A stretch of DNA of 45,788 bases from positions 1-45,788 of the forward strand of contig JBBDNV010000210.1 in assembly GCA_040877415.1 (NCBI GenBank), written 5' to 3'. Positions 1 through 9,348 of the stretch are shown here, piece after piece. Numbering within the stretch: the stretch's first letter is position 1; every line of letters begins with the position of its first letter. Under the pieces are notes generated by a model that was not told the DNA's origin, made no database searches, and worked only from the letters and a program-made list of their open reading frames with translations. The DNA is from JBBDNV01 sp040877415 (GTDB lineage: Bacteria; Planctomycetota; Planctomycetia; Pirellulales; PALSA-1355). A program made the position numbers and the translations under genes.

Positions 1-38
1 CCCGCTGGGGGACCCACTTGACTTTTTGCTTCATACAA

Positions 39-71
39 GTGCCATGCTCACGCCCCGCGTGAGCATGGCAC
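39..71. repeat. Perfect 14-bp palindromic hairpin (REP-like)
   Basis: Left arm GTGCCATGCTCACG (39-52) is the exact reverse complement of the right arm (58-71), with a five-base loop CCCCG. It lies in the gap upstream of the TatD gene. There is no T-run, so it is not an obvious terminator. The GTGCCA...TGGCAC ends resemble the other short palindromes in this window, and I read it as a dispersed REP-like repeat. The symmetry is seen directly; the family assignment is inferred. Confidence 0.7.
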
Positions 72-93
72 CAGGCATAGCAGCGGGCAGGAT

Positions 94-161
94 CCCCCGG
101 CAGAGCCGGGGGCTAATGAGGATTATGACGCACACGGATTAGCCCCCGGCTTTGCCGGGGG
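94..161. repeat. Inverted pair of GC hairpins (BIME-like)
   Basis: Two hairpins share the arms CCCCCGGC and GCCGGGGG: the first at 94-112 with loop AGA, the second at 143-161 with loop TTT. Each is flanked on its inner side by CTAAT or ATTAG, so the two 24-base units are reverse complements of each other with one mismatch. About 28 bases separate them. Paired, oppositely oriented REP units are the usual form of BIME elements. A shorter relative (TTAGCCCCCGGGGGGATC) lies near 19957. There is no T-run, so a terminator role is unlikely. Confidence 0.7.
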
Positions 162-194
162 ATTCGCCCGCGTACAACGAGAAACCCTCCACTC

Positions 195-980
195 ATGCCG
201 CTCGTCGACACCCACGCCCATCTCGATCAAGAAGAATTTGACGTCGATCGCGACGCGGCGATCGAGCGGGCCGCTGATGCCGGGGTCGAGGCGATCGTGG
301 CCGTCGGCGTTACGGCCGTATCGAGCGAGGTCGTCGTCGAACTTGCCTCGCGGCATCGCGGCGTGTTTGCCGCCGTCGGCATTCAGCCCAACTACGCCGC
401 CCAGGCCCAGCCGGGCGATTGGGAGCGCGTGGTGACGCTCGTCGAGCGACCCAAAGTCGTGGCCCTGGGCGAAACGGGGCTCGACCGCCACTGGGATTAT
501 TCGCCGTTTAACGTCCAGCAGGACTTCTTCGACCGGCACTTGCGGCTTTCGCAGGATCGCGACGTGCCGTTTGTCGTCCACACGCGCGACAGCGAAGCCG
601 ACGTGTTGGAAATGCTGCGCGAGGCGCGCCGCCGCGGGCCGCTCGGCGGCGTGATGCACTCCTTCACGGGCACGGCCGAAACGGCCGCCGAGTGTCTCGA
701 GCTGGGCCTCTTCATCAGCTTCGCCGGCATGGTGACGTTCAAAAAATCCGACGCGCTCCGCGAGGTGGCCGCCGGGATTCCCGACAACCGCATCCTGGTG
801 GAAACCGACAGCCCGTATCTGGCCCCCCATCCCTTGCGCGGCAAGCGCAACGAGCCGGCCAACGTCGTGCACACGGCCACCTGTCTGGCCGAAGTCCGCG
901 GGCAGAGCGTCGAGAAGTTTTTTGAGCAAACCACGATCAACGCCCGCGCGCTGTTTCGCTTCGGCGCGAGGACCTGCTAG
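195..980 (+). CDS. tatD: TatD family metal-dependent hydrolase (DNase)
   Basis: Predicted cytosolic 3'-5' exonuclease or deoxyribonuclease of the TatD (YcfH) group, 261 residues, the usual family length. The metal-ligand pattern of the amidohydrolase fold is complete: HAH at residues 7-9, the GETGLD glutamate (E93), His in VVHTRD (H129), His in MHSFTG (H155), and ETDSPYL with Asp at 205. The start chosen is the first ATG; MPLVDTHAHLD is a standard TatD N-terminus, although no strong ribosome-binding site precedes it. It stands alone on the plus strand, downstream of the REP-like hairpins, and ends 21 bases before the convergent gene at 1002. Family membership is clear; the physiological substrate (DNA repair, RNA processing) cannot be read from sequence. 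Confidence 0.93.
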   Translation: MPLVDTHAHLDQEEFDVDRDAAIERAADAGVEAIVAVGVTAVSSEVVVELASRHRGVFAAVGIQPNYAAQAQPGDWERVVTLVERPKVVALGETGLDRHWDYSPFNVQQDFFDRHLRLSQDRDVPFVVHTRDSEADVLEMLREARRRGPLGGVMHSFTGTAETAAECLELGLFISFAGMVTFKKSDALREVAAGIPDNRILVETDSPYLAPHPLRGKRNEPANVVHTATCLAEVRGQSVEKFFEQTTINARALFRFGARTC

Positions 981-1001
981 AGCGGTGCCACTCGTTGCTT
1001 G

Positions 1002-1652
1002 TCAATAGCCGTAGTGGGCTGCGGCGTGCAGCCTGGCCTGCTGGGGGATCGTGAGGCCTTCGATCTTTTCAGGATCGAAGGAGTGATCGCGCGTCAAATG
1101 GGTCCAGAAGGTCATGCCGCTCACGTCTGCCTCGGGCACCTCGATCGTCTTGAGCCAAACGCGGATTTCATCGGCGTTGAGGCTCCGCAGCCAGCGGCTC
1201 GGAGGCCGTCCGTGGCGCGCCCGGCGAGCCGCGCTGGGCTGTCCGTGGTCACGCTCGAAATGGGTATCGGCATCGATTCGGGCGTCGGCCTGCACGTTGC
1301 CGCGCCGCACTTCGGCGGGCACCAGGCTTTCATCGAGGTAGCCGGTCCCGAGGGCGTAAGGCTCGCCCGTCTCCTTGTTGATCGGGGTCGTGATGCCGGA
1401 GAGCGTCCATTGGCCGTCGATCAGGTTCTCGCGCTCAAACCAGCGCCAGGTATTGTTGTCGGCGACGGTCCAGTGTTCGGGAGTCGATTGCGGAGTGCTC
1501 GGCTTGGACGGCTCGGTGGCGCGCATGGTTGCCGCCGCCAATGCGTCGAAACGGTTTCCGCCCAGCTTTTCTCCAAGGCTGAACAGGCCCAGGCCGACCC
1601 AAAAGGCGAATCGTCGGCGCGTGATTTTGAAACGGGAGCCATCGCGTTGCAT
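1002..1652 (-). CDS. Hypothetical membrane-anchored or exported protein
   Basis: 216 residues from an ATG at 1652, preceded by AGG at suitable spacing; the frame stays open further upstream but without a better start. The N-terminus has a twin-arginine-like stretch (ITRRRFAFW) followed by a short hydrophobic segment (VGLGLFSLGEKLGG), suggesting Tat export or a membrane anchor. Downstream are a Trp-rich stretch (TWRWFERENLIDGQW) and a C-terminal part containing VRVWLKTIEV-like sequence and FWTHLTRDHSF. I do not recognise a catalytic motif or named family; similar small RRRF proteins are known to me only from planctomycetes. It converges with tatD. The 149-base gap to the divergent ATP-grasp gene at 1898 probably holds both promoters. 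Function unknown. Confidence 0.7.
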   Translation of the reverse strand: MQRDGSRFKITRRRFAFWVGLGLFSLGEKLGGNRFDALAAATMRATEPSKPSTPQSTPEHWTVADNNTWRWFERENLIDGQWTLSGITTPINKETGEPYALGTGYLDESLVPAEVRRGNVQADARIDADTHFERDHGQPSAARRARHGRPPSRWLRSLNADEIRVWLKTIEVPEADVSGMTFWTHLTRDHSFDPEKIEGLTIPQQARLHAAAHYGY

Positions 1653-1897
1653 GCTGAACCTCGCGGCAGACTCTGTTGACCACCGACCGATTGGCGTGTG
1701 CCCGCGCATCACGCGGTTTGGAGCAGTCCAAGAATTATAGGTCGGCAAACTGCCCGATGCACAAAGCCGGCATTCCCGCCGAATTAACCGGCCTTATCAG
1801 GCTTCCTTGCAGGGCCGGGGCCGGCGACGTATTTTGAGCGAACCGCGGCCTCGCGTGGCTTAAAGCGACATTTTGGGCACCTTCGGGCACCAGCCAC

Positions 1898-2938
1898 ATG
1901 ACCAGTTCCATCCGCCGCTTTCGGCGCGTTTGCGTGCTCACGGGCGATCATCGGTTGCCCGACTCGACCAAGCCCGACAGCCGGTACGGCCGGCTGGACC
2001 TCGACTATCAAAGGGCGATGGAGGCGGCGCTTCGCAGCCTCGGTGGCTACGAATTCGACTTCTTGAGCGATCACGAGCGGTTACTCGCGCGCGTGCAGGA
2101 AGATCCGCCCCAGTTCGTGCTGAATCTCTGCGATACGGGTTTTCGCAACGTGGCGACGCGCGAGCTGCACGTGCCCGCTCTGCTGGAGCTATTGGGCATT
2201 CCCTACAGCGGCGCGACGCCCGCGTGCATCGCCCTGTGTTACGACAAAGGCCTGGTGCGGCTGGTGGCCGAATCGCTGGGCGTGGCCACGCCGCGCGAGA
2301 TGCTCGTGCATCGCGAGCAGGATCTGGAGCTCCTGTCCGGCTTCGACTATCCGGCGCTCGTCAAGCCGAACCGCGCCGACGGCAGCGTGGGAATTACGCG
2401 CGACTCGGTGGTGTTCGATCCGGCACAGGCCGCGGCGTACGCTCGGCGGCTGCGCCGAGAGCTGCCCGGCGGCGACGTGCTGGTGCAGGAATACCTCAGC
2501 GGGCCCGAGTATGGTTTTGCGTTGATCGGCAACCCGGGCGGCTATACGGCGCTACCGCCGCTCGAGGTTGACTTTAGCGCGCTGCCGGGCGATCTGCCGC
2601 CGATTCTCGGTTTTGAGTCGAAGACCGATCCGTCGACGCCGTACTGGCGGTCCGTCACGCTCAAGGCAGCCCAGATCGCGCCTGTGGATTTGGACCGCGT
2701 CCGCGACGCCGCCGGCCGTTTGTTCGAGCGTTTGCAATGCCAGGACTATGCCCGATTCGACCTGCGGTCCCGCGCGGACGGCGCGATCGCCTTGATGGAG
2801 GTGAACCCCAACCCGGCCTGGGACCCGGACGCGAAGCTGGCGAGGATGGCCGCTCTGGCCGGCAAGAGCTATCCGCAGATGTTCGAGATGATTCTCGAGG
2901 CCGCCCAGGCGCGGCTGGCTGGGGCCACTGGCCGTTAA
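1898..2938 (+). CDS. D-alanine-D-alanine ligase-like ATP-grasp protein
   Basis: 346 residues in the ATP-grasp fold. N-terminal Rossmann-like part (about 1-110) with NLCDTGFRN and a substrate-loop-like GIPYSGATP; central ATP-grasp part with ALVKPNRADGSVGIT (phosphate-binding), VLVQEYLSGPEYGF (adenine-binding hinge), and C-terminal MEVNPNPAWDP with the metal-binding Glu and Asn. This is the D-Ala-D-Ala ligase architecture, but the Ddl signatures are diverged, and planctomycetes carry several such paralogues. It may therefore join another carboxylate-amine pair rather than make peptidoglycan D-Ala-D-Ala. The ATG at 1898 follows a 149-base gap. It ends 38 bases before a convergent gene that also looks ATP-grasp-like, which may or may not be meaningful. 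Confidence 0.8.
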   Translation: MTSSIRRFRRVCVLTGDHRLPDSTKPDSRYGRLDLDYQRAMEAALRSLGGYEFDFLSDHERLLARVQEDPPQFVLNLCDTGFRNVATRELHVPALLELLGIPYSGATPACIALCYDKGLVRLVAESLGVATPREMLVHREQDLELLSGFDYPALVKPNRADGSVGITRDSVVFDPAQAAAYARRLRRELPGGDVLVQEYLSGPEYGFALIGNPGGYTALPPLEVDFSALPGDLPPILGFESKTDPSTPYWRSVTLKAAQIAPVDLDRVRDAAGRLFERLQCQDYARFDLRSRADGAIALMEVNPNPAWDPDAKLARMAALAGKSYPQMFEMILEAAQARLAGATGR

Positions 2939-2976
2939 CGCCGCCACTTGACGATCGACACGCCAATAGCTCACTT

Positions 2977-3918
2977 CTAAGGGCCGTCGCGGCGTCCGCG
3001 GTGGATCAATTCTTGGGCCGACCAGAACGCCAGGGCCAATTCCTCGCGCACGGCCAACCCGACGCAAAGGTCCCAGCCGTTGACAATCGCCAGCCGAAAA
3101 CCGCCGGGAGGCATCGCGTGCGCGGCGGAACGTTTGTCCTCGTGAAACGTGATTTGCACGCTGGAAATGCCCGGCCTCCGCCGCAAAGCGTCGACCAGCG
3201 CGGGGTCCGGGTGCTGGTACTCGACGCCATGGGCGCCGAAGAGCACCACACTGTATCCATCCCGCCGCCGGCTGTCGTCATATTCCCACACCCTGTCTGC
3301 ATACAGTCTCACCAATGCTTCGAGCCATCCTGCTCCGTACAAGTCGGGCCACTGGTCGGCAAAGCGGAGGTGCAATTCAATGATCTTAGTATCGATGGTC
3401 TCGATATTCACCGCTCCGGTGTATCCGCGCAGATGTTTTTCGAGCCACGCTCCGCAGTAGGACTCAACCTCGGGGCGATTCTCGGCGAGCACGGTCCAAT
3501 AGTCGAATTTTCCCTTGCCGATGGCCTTGCCGGCGACGTGCCGCCACCACTTGGGCTCGCCGTCGACCAGCACCACGTCGGTGCTGAGATGTTCGCCCTC
3601 GAAGAGCGGCATCCAGAAATGTCCCGGCCGCTGATAGCGTTCGTATTCTTTCGCCGAGCGCAGCACGCGGCTGCCCGTGCCCATCCCCCGCATGTTGTAG
3701 ACCGGCTTGCTGAACACCGGATAACCAGGCGGCGACATGCCGTGCAACCCGCTCGGTAAGTTCTGGCTTTCGGCCAGCGTCAGCTTGTTGTAAACCCAAC
3801 GATGCGCCGGGTATCGCTCGTAGGCGTCGCTGTCTTCCGTCGGAATGAACACATTCTCCGGGCAATGGACGCCCTCGAAATATTGCAGTCGCCAAGGATC
3901 GCGTTCAACGATGGCCAT
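2977..3918 (-). CDS. ATP-grasp-like protein of unknown substrate
   Basis: 313 residues. I see ATP-grasp-like features: FSKPVYNMRGMGTGSRVL (resembling the KP..G.GG nucleotide loop, about residues 70-87), FEGEHLSTDVVLVDGE (resembling the GxxxSxD strand), and AVNIETIDTKIIELHLRFADQ (resembling the C-terminal N-E metal-binding strand pair). The C-terminal third (VVLFGAHGVEYQHPDP onward) does not match anything I recognise. No signal peptide, so probably cytosolic. The start is the ATG at 3918; the divergent DUF1080 gene begins 376 bases away. The fold assignment is inferred from motif spacing only and could be wrong. Confidence 0.55.
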   Translation of the reverse strand: MAIVERDPWRLQYFEGVHCPENVFIPTEDSDAYERYPAHRWVYNKLTLAESQNLPSGLHGMSPPGYPVFSKPVYNMRGMGTGSRVLRSAKEYERYQRPGHFWMPLFEGEHLSTDVVLVDGEPKWWRHVAGKAIGKGKFDYWTVLAENRPEVESYCGAWLEKHLRGYTGAVNIETIDTKIIELHLRFADQWPDLYGAGWLEALVRLYADRVWEYDDSRRRDGYSVVLFGAHGVEYQHPDPALVDALRRRPGISSVQITFHEDKRSAAHAMPPGGFRLAIVNGWDLCVGLAVREELALAFWSAQELIHRGRRDGP

Positions 3919-4187
3919 CGTCGTACCGGCGCGCGGGGAACGAAATGAATCGGGCCATTCTCCGGCAATCGGTTCCCGTGGGCAACACGAGTATGGAGAG
4001 GCCGGCGTGGTTGCAATGCAAGCGGCAAGAACCGCCGAGATTCGCCGAGAAAGGTTTCTCGCCCTTAGCCAGGTTGCCGTTTGTCTTTATTATCGCAAGC
4101 AGGCCGAATCCGGCATAGAGACGCCCCGCAGGCGGACCGGTCATCCAACCGTCAGGATGCCAATGCCTGGTTTCGTGGGAGAATTCC

Positions 4188-4216
4188 TTGCACGCCCTTG
4201 GCGTGAGAAGTATGGT
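4188..4216 (+). promoter_or_regulatory. Candidate sigma70 promoter for the DUF1080 gene
   Basis: TTGCAC (4188-4193) and TATGGT (4211-4216) are 17 bases apart, about 80 bases upstream of the ATG at 4295. Both hexamers match the consensus at four or more positions. The rest of the divergent gap 3919-4294 shows no other gene or strong repeat. Confidence 0.4.
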
Positions 4217-4294
4217 GAGCGAACCGTGGCGGACGTGGCTTGCAATCGGTCGCAACGGCCACGCCGCCGAAAACGCCACAGGGAGGCCGTCGCC

Positions 4295-4963
4295 ATGTTC
4301 CAGCGGATCGCGCTCGTATTCGCCTCAAGCCTCTCGGGGATGCTCGTGGCCGCCCTGCTGATCGGCACTTCGGCTCGTGCTTTGGCGGCCCAGAAGGAGG
4401 CGGCGGCCAAAAGCCTGTTCGACGGCACATCGCTGGCCGGCTGGAAAAAAACCGCCTTCGGCGGCGAGGGGGACGTCGCCGTCACCGACGGCCGCATCGT
4501 CATGCAAACCGGAAACCCCATGACCGGCATCACCTGGACCGGCAAGTATCCGAAAATGGATTACGAGATTTCGCTCCAGGCGATGCGCGTCGAGGGGAGC
4601 GATTTCTTTTGCGGGCTGACGTTTCCGGTCGGCGATTCGCCGTGCAGCTTTATCGTCGGCGGCTGGGGCGGCGGCGTGGTGGGACTGTCGAGCCTCAACG
4701 GCAGCGACGCGTCGGAAAACGAAACCACGAAGTACCAGGAGTTCGAAAGCGGCCGCTGGTACACGATGCGGGTCCGCGTGACCAAGGATAAGATCGAAGC
4801 CTGGATCGACAAACGCCAGATGGTCGACGTCGATACCGAGGGCGTGCAGATTTCGATCCGGCCGGAAGTCGAGCTTTCGCGGCCGCTGGGCATTGCCTGC
4901 TACGCGACGACCGCGGCCTTGCGCGACATCCGGCTGCGCCCGCTGGGCGACGCGAAAAAGTGA
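4295..4963 (+). CDS. Secreted 3-keto-disaccharide hydrolase (DUF1080) domain protein
   Basis: 222 residues from the ATG at 4295, which has GGGAGG eight bases upstream; the frame is open for 450 bases further up but that part has no coding character. Residues 1-30 are a signal peptide (FQRIALVFASS...SARALAA), so the protein acts outside the cytoplasmic membrane. The mature part starts with the family hallmark LFDGTSLAGWK and continues as a concanavalin-like beta sandwich, ending with DIRLRPLG, the usual terminal strand. The family is greatly expanded in planctomycetes and Bacteroidota, where members act on or bind glycans. This single-domain copy has no linked enzyme. Converges with the kinase gene, 65 bases away. 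Confidence 0.87.
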   Translation: MFQRIALVFASSLSGMLVAALLIGTSARALAAQKEAAAKSLFDGTSLAGWKKTAFGGEGDVAVTDGRIVMQTGNPMTGITWTGKYPKMDYEISLQAMRVEGSDFFCGLTFPVGDSPCSFIVGGWGGGVVGLSSLNGSDASENETTKYQEFESGRWYTMRVRVTKDKIEAWIDKRQMVDVDTEGVQISIRPEVELSRPLGIACYATTAALRDIRLRPLGDAKK

Positions 4964-5028
4964 TCCTCCGCACACCGGGCCACGTTCACTTCCACCAGGG
5001 ATAGTAGGGCGCGTGCCCGTCCGCTGGC

Positions 5029-8000
5029 CTATTCGGCGTCGTGAGGCAGCTTCCGATACTCTTGGGCTTTTTCCGTATTCTGCCAGGCCTCGTACAGGTG
5101 GACAAGATTGCCAGCCGCTTGGCGACTGAGTTCGTGGTGCGGACCCAGATTCATGACCAGATTGGAATATGCCGACTGCAGGGCCGCCTCGGCCTGTTCG
5201 TAGCGGGCCAAACCCAGCAGGCATCGGCCGAGCGCATTCTGGGCGTGTCCCTGGCGCCAGTCGTTGGCGCGTGCCTGGCGGCGATAGATTTCGACGGCTT
5301 CCTTCACGAGCGGTTCGGCCCGAGCAAACTGGCCGCTATCGGCGAGCAGCTCGCCCATCGAGATCAGGATCGTGCCAACGGCGAAGTTTCCGGCGCCAAG
5401 TTTTTCGCGCGCCTCGGCCAGAACCGGCTCGGCTGCGGCCAACAGCTCGGTCGTGGCATCGGGGTCGGCTCCCTGTTGTTGTGCCAGTCGGCAAAGGATC
5501 CGCCAGCGTTGGGCCCATAACTCATAGGCGCCCGAATCGCGATCGGCGATCAAGGCGTCGCGCAGCCGCGCTTCTGCTTCCTCGTCGGCTTCGCGCTGGT
5601 CGAGCAGCTCGGCCAGCTTCATCTCCGATGCCGAAGTGTATTCGGTTTGTCGCCGTGCCGCGACTGCGCGAAATGCCTCCTCGGCCTCGGTCGTTTTCCT
5701 GAGGTCTACGAGCAAGCAGCCTCGTTCGTACATCAGCCGCGACGTGAGGTTTTCGGCGGCCCAGGGGGTTTTGGGGTCGAGCGCGGCGTGCCATTTCATC
5801 GCCTCGTCGAGAAGTCGCAGCGCCACGTCGGCCCGCCCCAGCGACCGCTCAATCGCGGCGCACTCGGCCGTTATCCAGACCGCGTAGACTAGGTCGGTGT
5901 GTGCGTGCAGAAGGGGCATCGCGTCCCGCATCAGCACCAGAGACTGCTCGCTTTTGCCGTACCCTTGCAACACAATCGCCGCGCGGAACAAGGCGTTGGC
6001 GAACAGGTTGACGTCGACCTTGCCGCCCGCGGCCGTCTTGAGCCGCTCGGCGATGATCGCTCGGGTCTCTTCCAGCCGTCCGCTGGCCGTGGCGATTGTC
6101 TTGTCGCGCGCTTGCAGTCGATGGAACAAGAGGATCAACGCCTCGTTGGCCAGGTTAGCCTGGTCGACGTTTCCGGCTTGGACAACCTGCCGCAGCATGG
6201 CTTCCGCTTCGTCGGTTTTGCCGTCAAGTCCCAGACAAATGCCAAGGAACAGGTGAACTTCGTTGACCCAGTAGCCGCCCAACGGCGAGTCGGCGGTCCG
6301 GTATTGCTCGGCTAGTTGCAGGCATTCGCGATAGCACGCCTGTGCTTCATCGAATTTGGCTTGTCCCTGTTTCAGCACCGCCAGCCAGAAGAAGGATTTC
6401 ATCGTAAACGAGGTGTCGACGTGCTCGCGCGTGATGGGCAAATACTCGCGCACGAGTGCTTCGGCCCGCTCGTCTTCGCCACGCGCTCGCAGCGTGTCGC
6501 GCAGCGTCATCACCGCCTGCGCCAGCGGCGTGACATCAATCTTTCCGCCGCGCGCCGCGGCCCGTTCCAGCAGTAATTTCTGGCGGAGCGATTCGAATCG
6601 ATCCTTCGAAACGGCGACGGCCATGGCCACCTCGCCGCGCGCGCAAAACATTCGAGCCAGCCCCCCGTAGGAACTGGCCACCTGAATGTCGTCTCCTTCG
6701 GCGATGAGCGCGCGATACGTGGCTTCGGCTTCTTGAGCTTTTCCCTGGGACGCCAGAGCATCGGCCAGTCCCAGGCGGCCGGCGTTGATCCGCCTCGTCA
6801 GAGGGTCGCCCTTGGCGCCGCCGGTCTGCTGGCCCAGCCGGACGCACTCGCGGAAGGCCTGCTCCGCCTCGGCATATTGGCCGAGCGCGTGCTTGCGAGC
6901 TCCCAAGTCACCGGCCAGCTCCATAATGAATTGCAGCGTGAGCCGCATGGTGTACGCCTTCTCTTTGTGCACGCCGGCCAGGCACTCGCGATAGAGGGCC
7001 TCCGCTTCCTCAAGGTCTTTAGAATCCGCGGTTCGGGCGGACTTTCTGAGCAGCACGCGCGCCAACTGCGCGGACAAATAAGTGTCGATGAAGCTTGGGT
7101 TGCGGCCCGTGAGCTTGGTTCGAGCGAGCCACTCGCGGCAGATGGCTTCGGCCTCGTTGTATTCCGCGCCGAAGAGAAAGTTGTTGACCGACCAGATTCT
7201 GACGAACAACAGCAAGGGATGTCCGTCGTCGGCGGTTTCGCGCGCCGCCTCGAGCGCGCGGCGCGTCGCCGCGATCACCAGCTCGCGTTGGCCGACCCGC
7301 TTCATGAGCTCCGCTTGCACCAGTTGGGTCATTGCCAGGCCCAACGATTTGGTGAGCGGATCGTTCAAGAGGATCGGCGTGGCTTCGAGGATCAGCCGTG
7401 CCGATTCGTCCTGCTGATTGGTGGGGAGCAAGGCCCCGGCCAGGGCGCACATGGCAATCGCCGTCTTATGGTGCGAGTTACCGTAGTGTTTTCGCCGCCA
7501 GGCCAGCGTATCGCGGCAAAGCCGGATCGCTTCCAATTCGTCGCTCGGGCCCCGCGGCGCGATGAATCCCAGCAGGGCACCCACGGCCATCCGCGAAGTA
7601 TCGACCAGCTCGTGGTCCTCGCCCAGCAGCTTGCGGCGAATGGCCAGTGACTCTTCGAGGGCTTGGGCGCACTCTTCCGGACGACCCTGTATGAAGCGCA
7701 ACACGCCGATGCTGTGCAAGCCGCTGGCAATGTCCAGGTGCTCGCGCGGCAAATGCTCCCGCCGCAGTTCCATGGCCTCCTGCAACAGGGCGTCCGCCTT
7801 GTCGGTCATGCCCACTCCTAAATAGACGTTGCCGATCGCCTCTTGGAGCGCCGCTTGAACGATCGGCTGGTCCTTTAACTCGGTGCTGATGCGTTGCGCT
7901 CCTCGGTCGAGGATTTCGCGAGCCGTGAGGTTCGCCCCCGCCATGGCTTTTTCGGTCACCCCAAAGCGCAGGCCCGCCATTTCGAACGGCGCCGATTCCT

Positions 8001-9348
8001 CGAACAACCGCGCCAGAAACCGTGCCACCTGCTGGGCTTTCTCGGCTTCCAGGTTGGCGCGGCGGGCATCGTCGGTCGCGCGGATCTCGGCTTGCTCGGC
8101 GCGGCGGCGCTGGCGGGCTTCGAGCTGCTGCGACGCGATGGCCTTCTGGCGTTCCTTTTCTGCCTCAGTTGCCTTGGCATTGGCGCGGCCTTTCTCGGAC
8201 AAGGCCTCGCGGGCCCGTGCGCGAGCCTCGATGGCAAACATCGTCGAGATACCCGTCCCCGCCATGAGCGCCAGAATCACCGCCGCCGCCATCGACGCGA
8301 CGGCCCGGTTGCGCCGACACCAGCGCCAGGCGCGCTCCAAATGTCCCACGGGTCGAGCCTGGATCGGCTGGCCCTCGAGCCAGCGTGTCAGGTCATCGGC
8401 CATTGCCTGCGCGGTCTGATAGCGGCGCGACGGCTCCTTGGCCATCGCCGTCAAGCAGATCGTTTCCAGGTCGCGTGGAATACGGTCGTTCAAGCTGCGC
8501 GGGCCGCGCGGCTCGTCGTTCATCACCTGGTGCAGGATCATCCGCTGGTTGCCGCGAAACGGCAGCTCGCCGGTCAACAGCTCGTACAGAATGGCTCCCA
8601 GTCCATAGATGTCACCGCGGCCATCGACGTGGTGGGCCTGGCCGCAGGCCTGCTCCGGGCTCATATAAGCCGGAGTGCCCAGCACCTGTCCTTCGATCGT
8701 GACCGTCACGTCGCCCGTGTCGCGCTTCGAGAGGCCGAAGTCCATCACGCGCGGCGAGCCATCGGACGTGAGCATGACGTTCGACGGTTTGAGATCGCGA
8801 TGTACGACCCCCTGGGCATGCGCGTGCGCCAGTGCCGCTGCCGCCTGAGCGATCAGTTGGGCCGACTCGCGGAAGTTGAACTTTCGTCCGGATAGCGCAT
8901 CGGCCAGCGTCACCCCCTTGACGTATTCGCTGACGATGTAGGAAAGGGAATCGCTGCGCCCGACTTCGTAGACCGGCACGATTCCCGGATGCTGCAACTG
9001 GGCCGCGTTGCGCGCTTCGCGGACGAAGCGATCTTCGTCTTCGGCCGTGGCCAATTGCCCGCTGCGCGGGACCTTGATCGCCACAATGCGGTCCAGTTGG
9101 GTATCGCGGGCCCGATACACCATGCCAAACGCGCCGCGGCCGATCGTTTCGAGCAGTTCGAACTTGCCCAGCTTGGGCAATTGGTCGGGGCTCCAGATTT
9201 GCGTCCGATCAGGATCCAGGTGGAAGGAACTGCCGCAAGACGCGCAGTGAACCTCGCCTTCGTGTGCGTTGGGCTCGATCGCGCTGTTACAATTCGGGCA
9301 ATGGAGCTGCACAGGAAATCGGTCGTCGGGATGGTTGACGGTGGACAT
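5029..9348 (-). CDS. Membrane Ser/Thr protein kinase with TPR-like sensor
   Basis: 1,439 residues. In order: a zinc ribbon with CPNC and CASC (Cys 17, 20, 35, 38); a Hanks-type kinase (about 62-335) with GRGAFG at 70-75, catalytic Lys in AIK (92), helix-C Glu (111), HRDLKPSN (183-190), DFG (203-205) and SPE (230-232), so it should be active; a transmembrane helix at about 350-370; a Glu/Ala/Arg-rich coiled coil (about 375-445); then roughly 950 residues of helical pairs with TPR signatures (for example LLQEAMELRREHLP and AEALYRECLAGVHKE). The kinase faces the cytosol and the repeats the periplasm-like space, as expected for a signal-sensing kinase. The ATG at 9348 is the first start before the zinc ribbon. 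No linked phosphatase or transcription factor is visible. Confidence 0.93.
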   Translation of the reverse strand: MSTVNHPDDRFPVQLHCPNCNSAIEPNAHEGEVHCASCGSSFHLDPDRTQIWSPDQLPKLGKFELLETIGRGAFGMVYRARDTQLDRIVAIKVPRSGQLATAEDEDRFVREARNAAQLQHPGIVPVYEVGRSDSLSYIVSEYVKGVTLADALSGRKFNFRESAQLIAQAAAALAHAHAQGVVHRDLKPSNVMLTSDGSPRVMDFGLSKRDTGDVTVTIEGQVLGTPAYMSPEQACGQAHHVDGRGDIYGLGAILYELLTGELPFRGNQRMILHQVMNDEPRGPRSLNDRIPRDLETICLTAMAKEPSRRYQTAQAMADDLTRWLEGQPIQARPVGHLERAWRWCRRNRAVASMAAAVILALMAGTGISTMFAIEARARAREALSEKGRANAKATEAEKERQKAIASQQLEARQRRRAEQAEIRATDDARRANLEAEKAQQVARFLARLFEESAPFEMAGLRFGVTEKAMAGANLTAREILDRGAQRISTELKDQPIVQAALQEAIGNVYLGVGMTDKADALLQEAMELRREHLPREHLDIASGLHSIGVLRFIQGRPEECAQALEESLAIRRKLLGEDHELVDTSRMAVGALLGFIAPRGPSDELEAIRLCRDTLAWRRKHYGNSHHKTAIAMCALAGALLPTNQQDESARLILEATPILLNDPLTKSLGLAMTQLVQAELMKRVGQRELVIAATRRALEAARETADDGHPLLLFVRIWSVNNFLFGAEYNEAEAICREWLARTKLTGRNPSFIDTYLSAQLARVLLRKSARTADSKDLEEAEALYRECLAGVHKEKAYTMRLTLQFIMELAGDLGARKHALGQYAEAEQAFRECVRLGQQTGGAKGDPLTRRINAGRLGLADALASQGKAQEAEATYRALIAEGDDIQVASSYGGLARMFCARGEVAMAVAVSKDRFESLRQKLLLERAAARGGKIDVTPLAQAVMTLRDTLRARGEDERAEALVREYLPITREHVDTSFTMKSFFWLAVLKQGQAKFDEAQACYRECLQLAEQYRTADSPLGGYWVNEVHLFLGICLGLDGKTDEAEAMLRQVVQAGNVDQANLANEALILLFHRLQARDKTIATASGRLEETRAIIAERLKTAAGGKVDVNLFANALFRAAIVLQGYGKSEQSLVLMRDAMPLLHAHTDLVYAVWITAECAAIERSLGRADVALRLLDEAMKWHAALDPKTPWAAENLTSRLMYERGCLLVDLRKTTEAEEAFRAVAARRQTEYTSASEMKLAELLDQREADEEAEARLRDALIADRDSGAYELWAQRWRILCRLAQQQGADPDATTELLAAAEPVLAEAREKLGAGNFAVGTILISMGELLADSGQFARAEPLVKEAVEIYRRQARANDWRQGHAQNALGRCLLGLARYEQAEAALQSAYSNLVMNLGPHHELSRQAAGNLVHLYEAWQNTEKAQEYRKLPHDAE

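Noticed and set aside
1..180. Terminator role for the hairpins upstream of tatD
   Set aside because: No T-run on either strand after the stems; the inverted pairing fits REP-like repeats better.
3845..4294. Upstream extension of the DUF1080 gene
   Set aside because: Would put the signal peptide in the middle of the protein; ATG 4295 has the ribosome-binding site.
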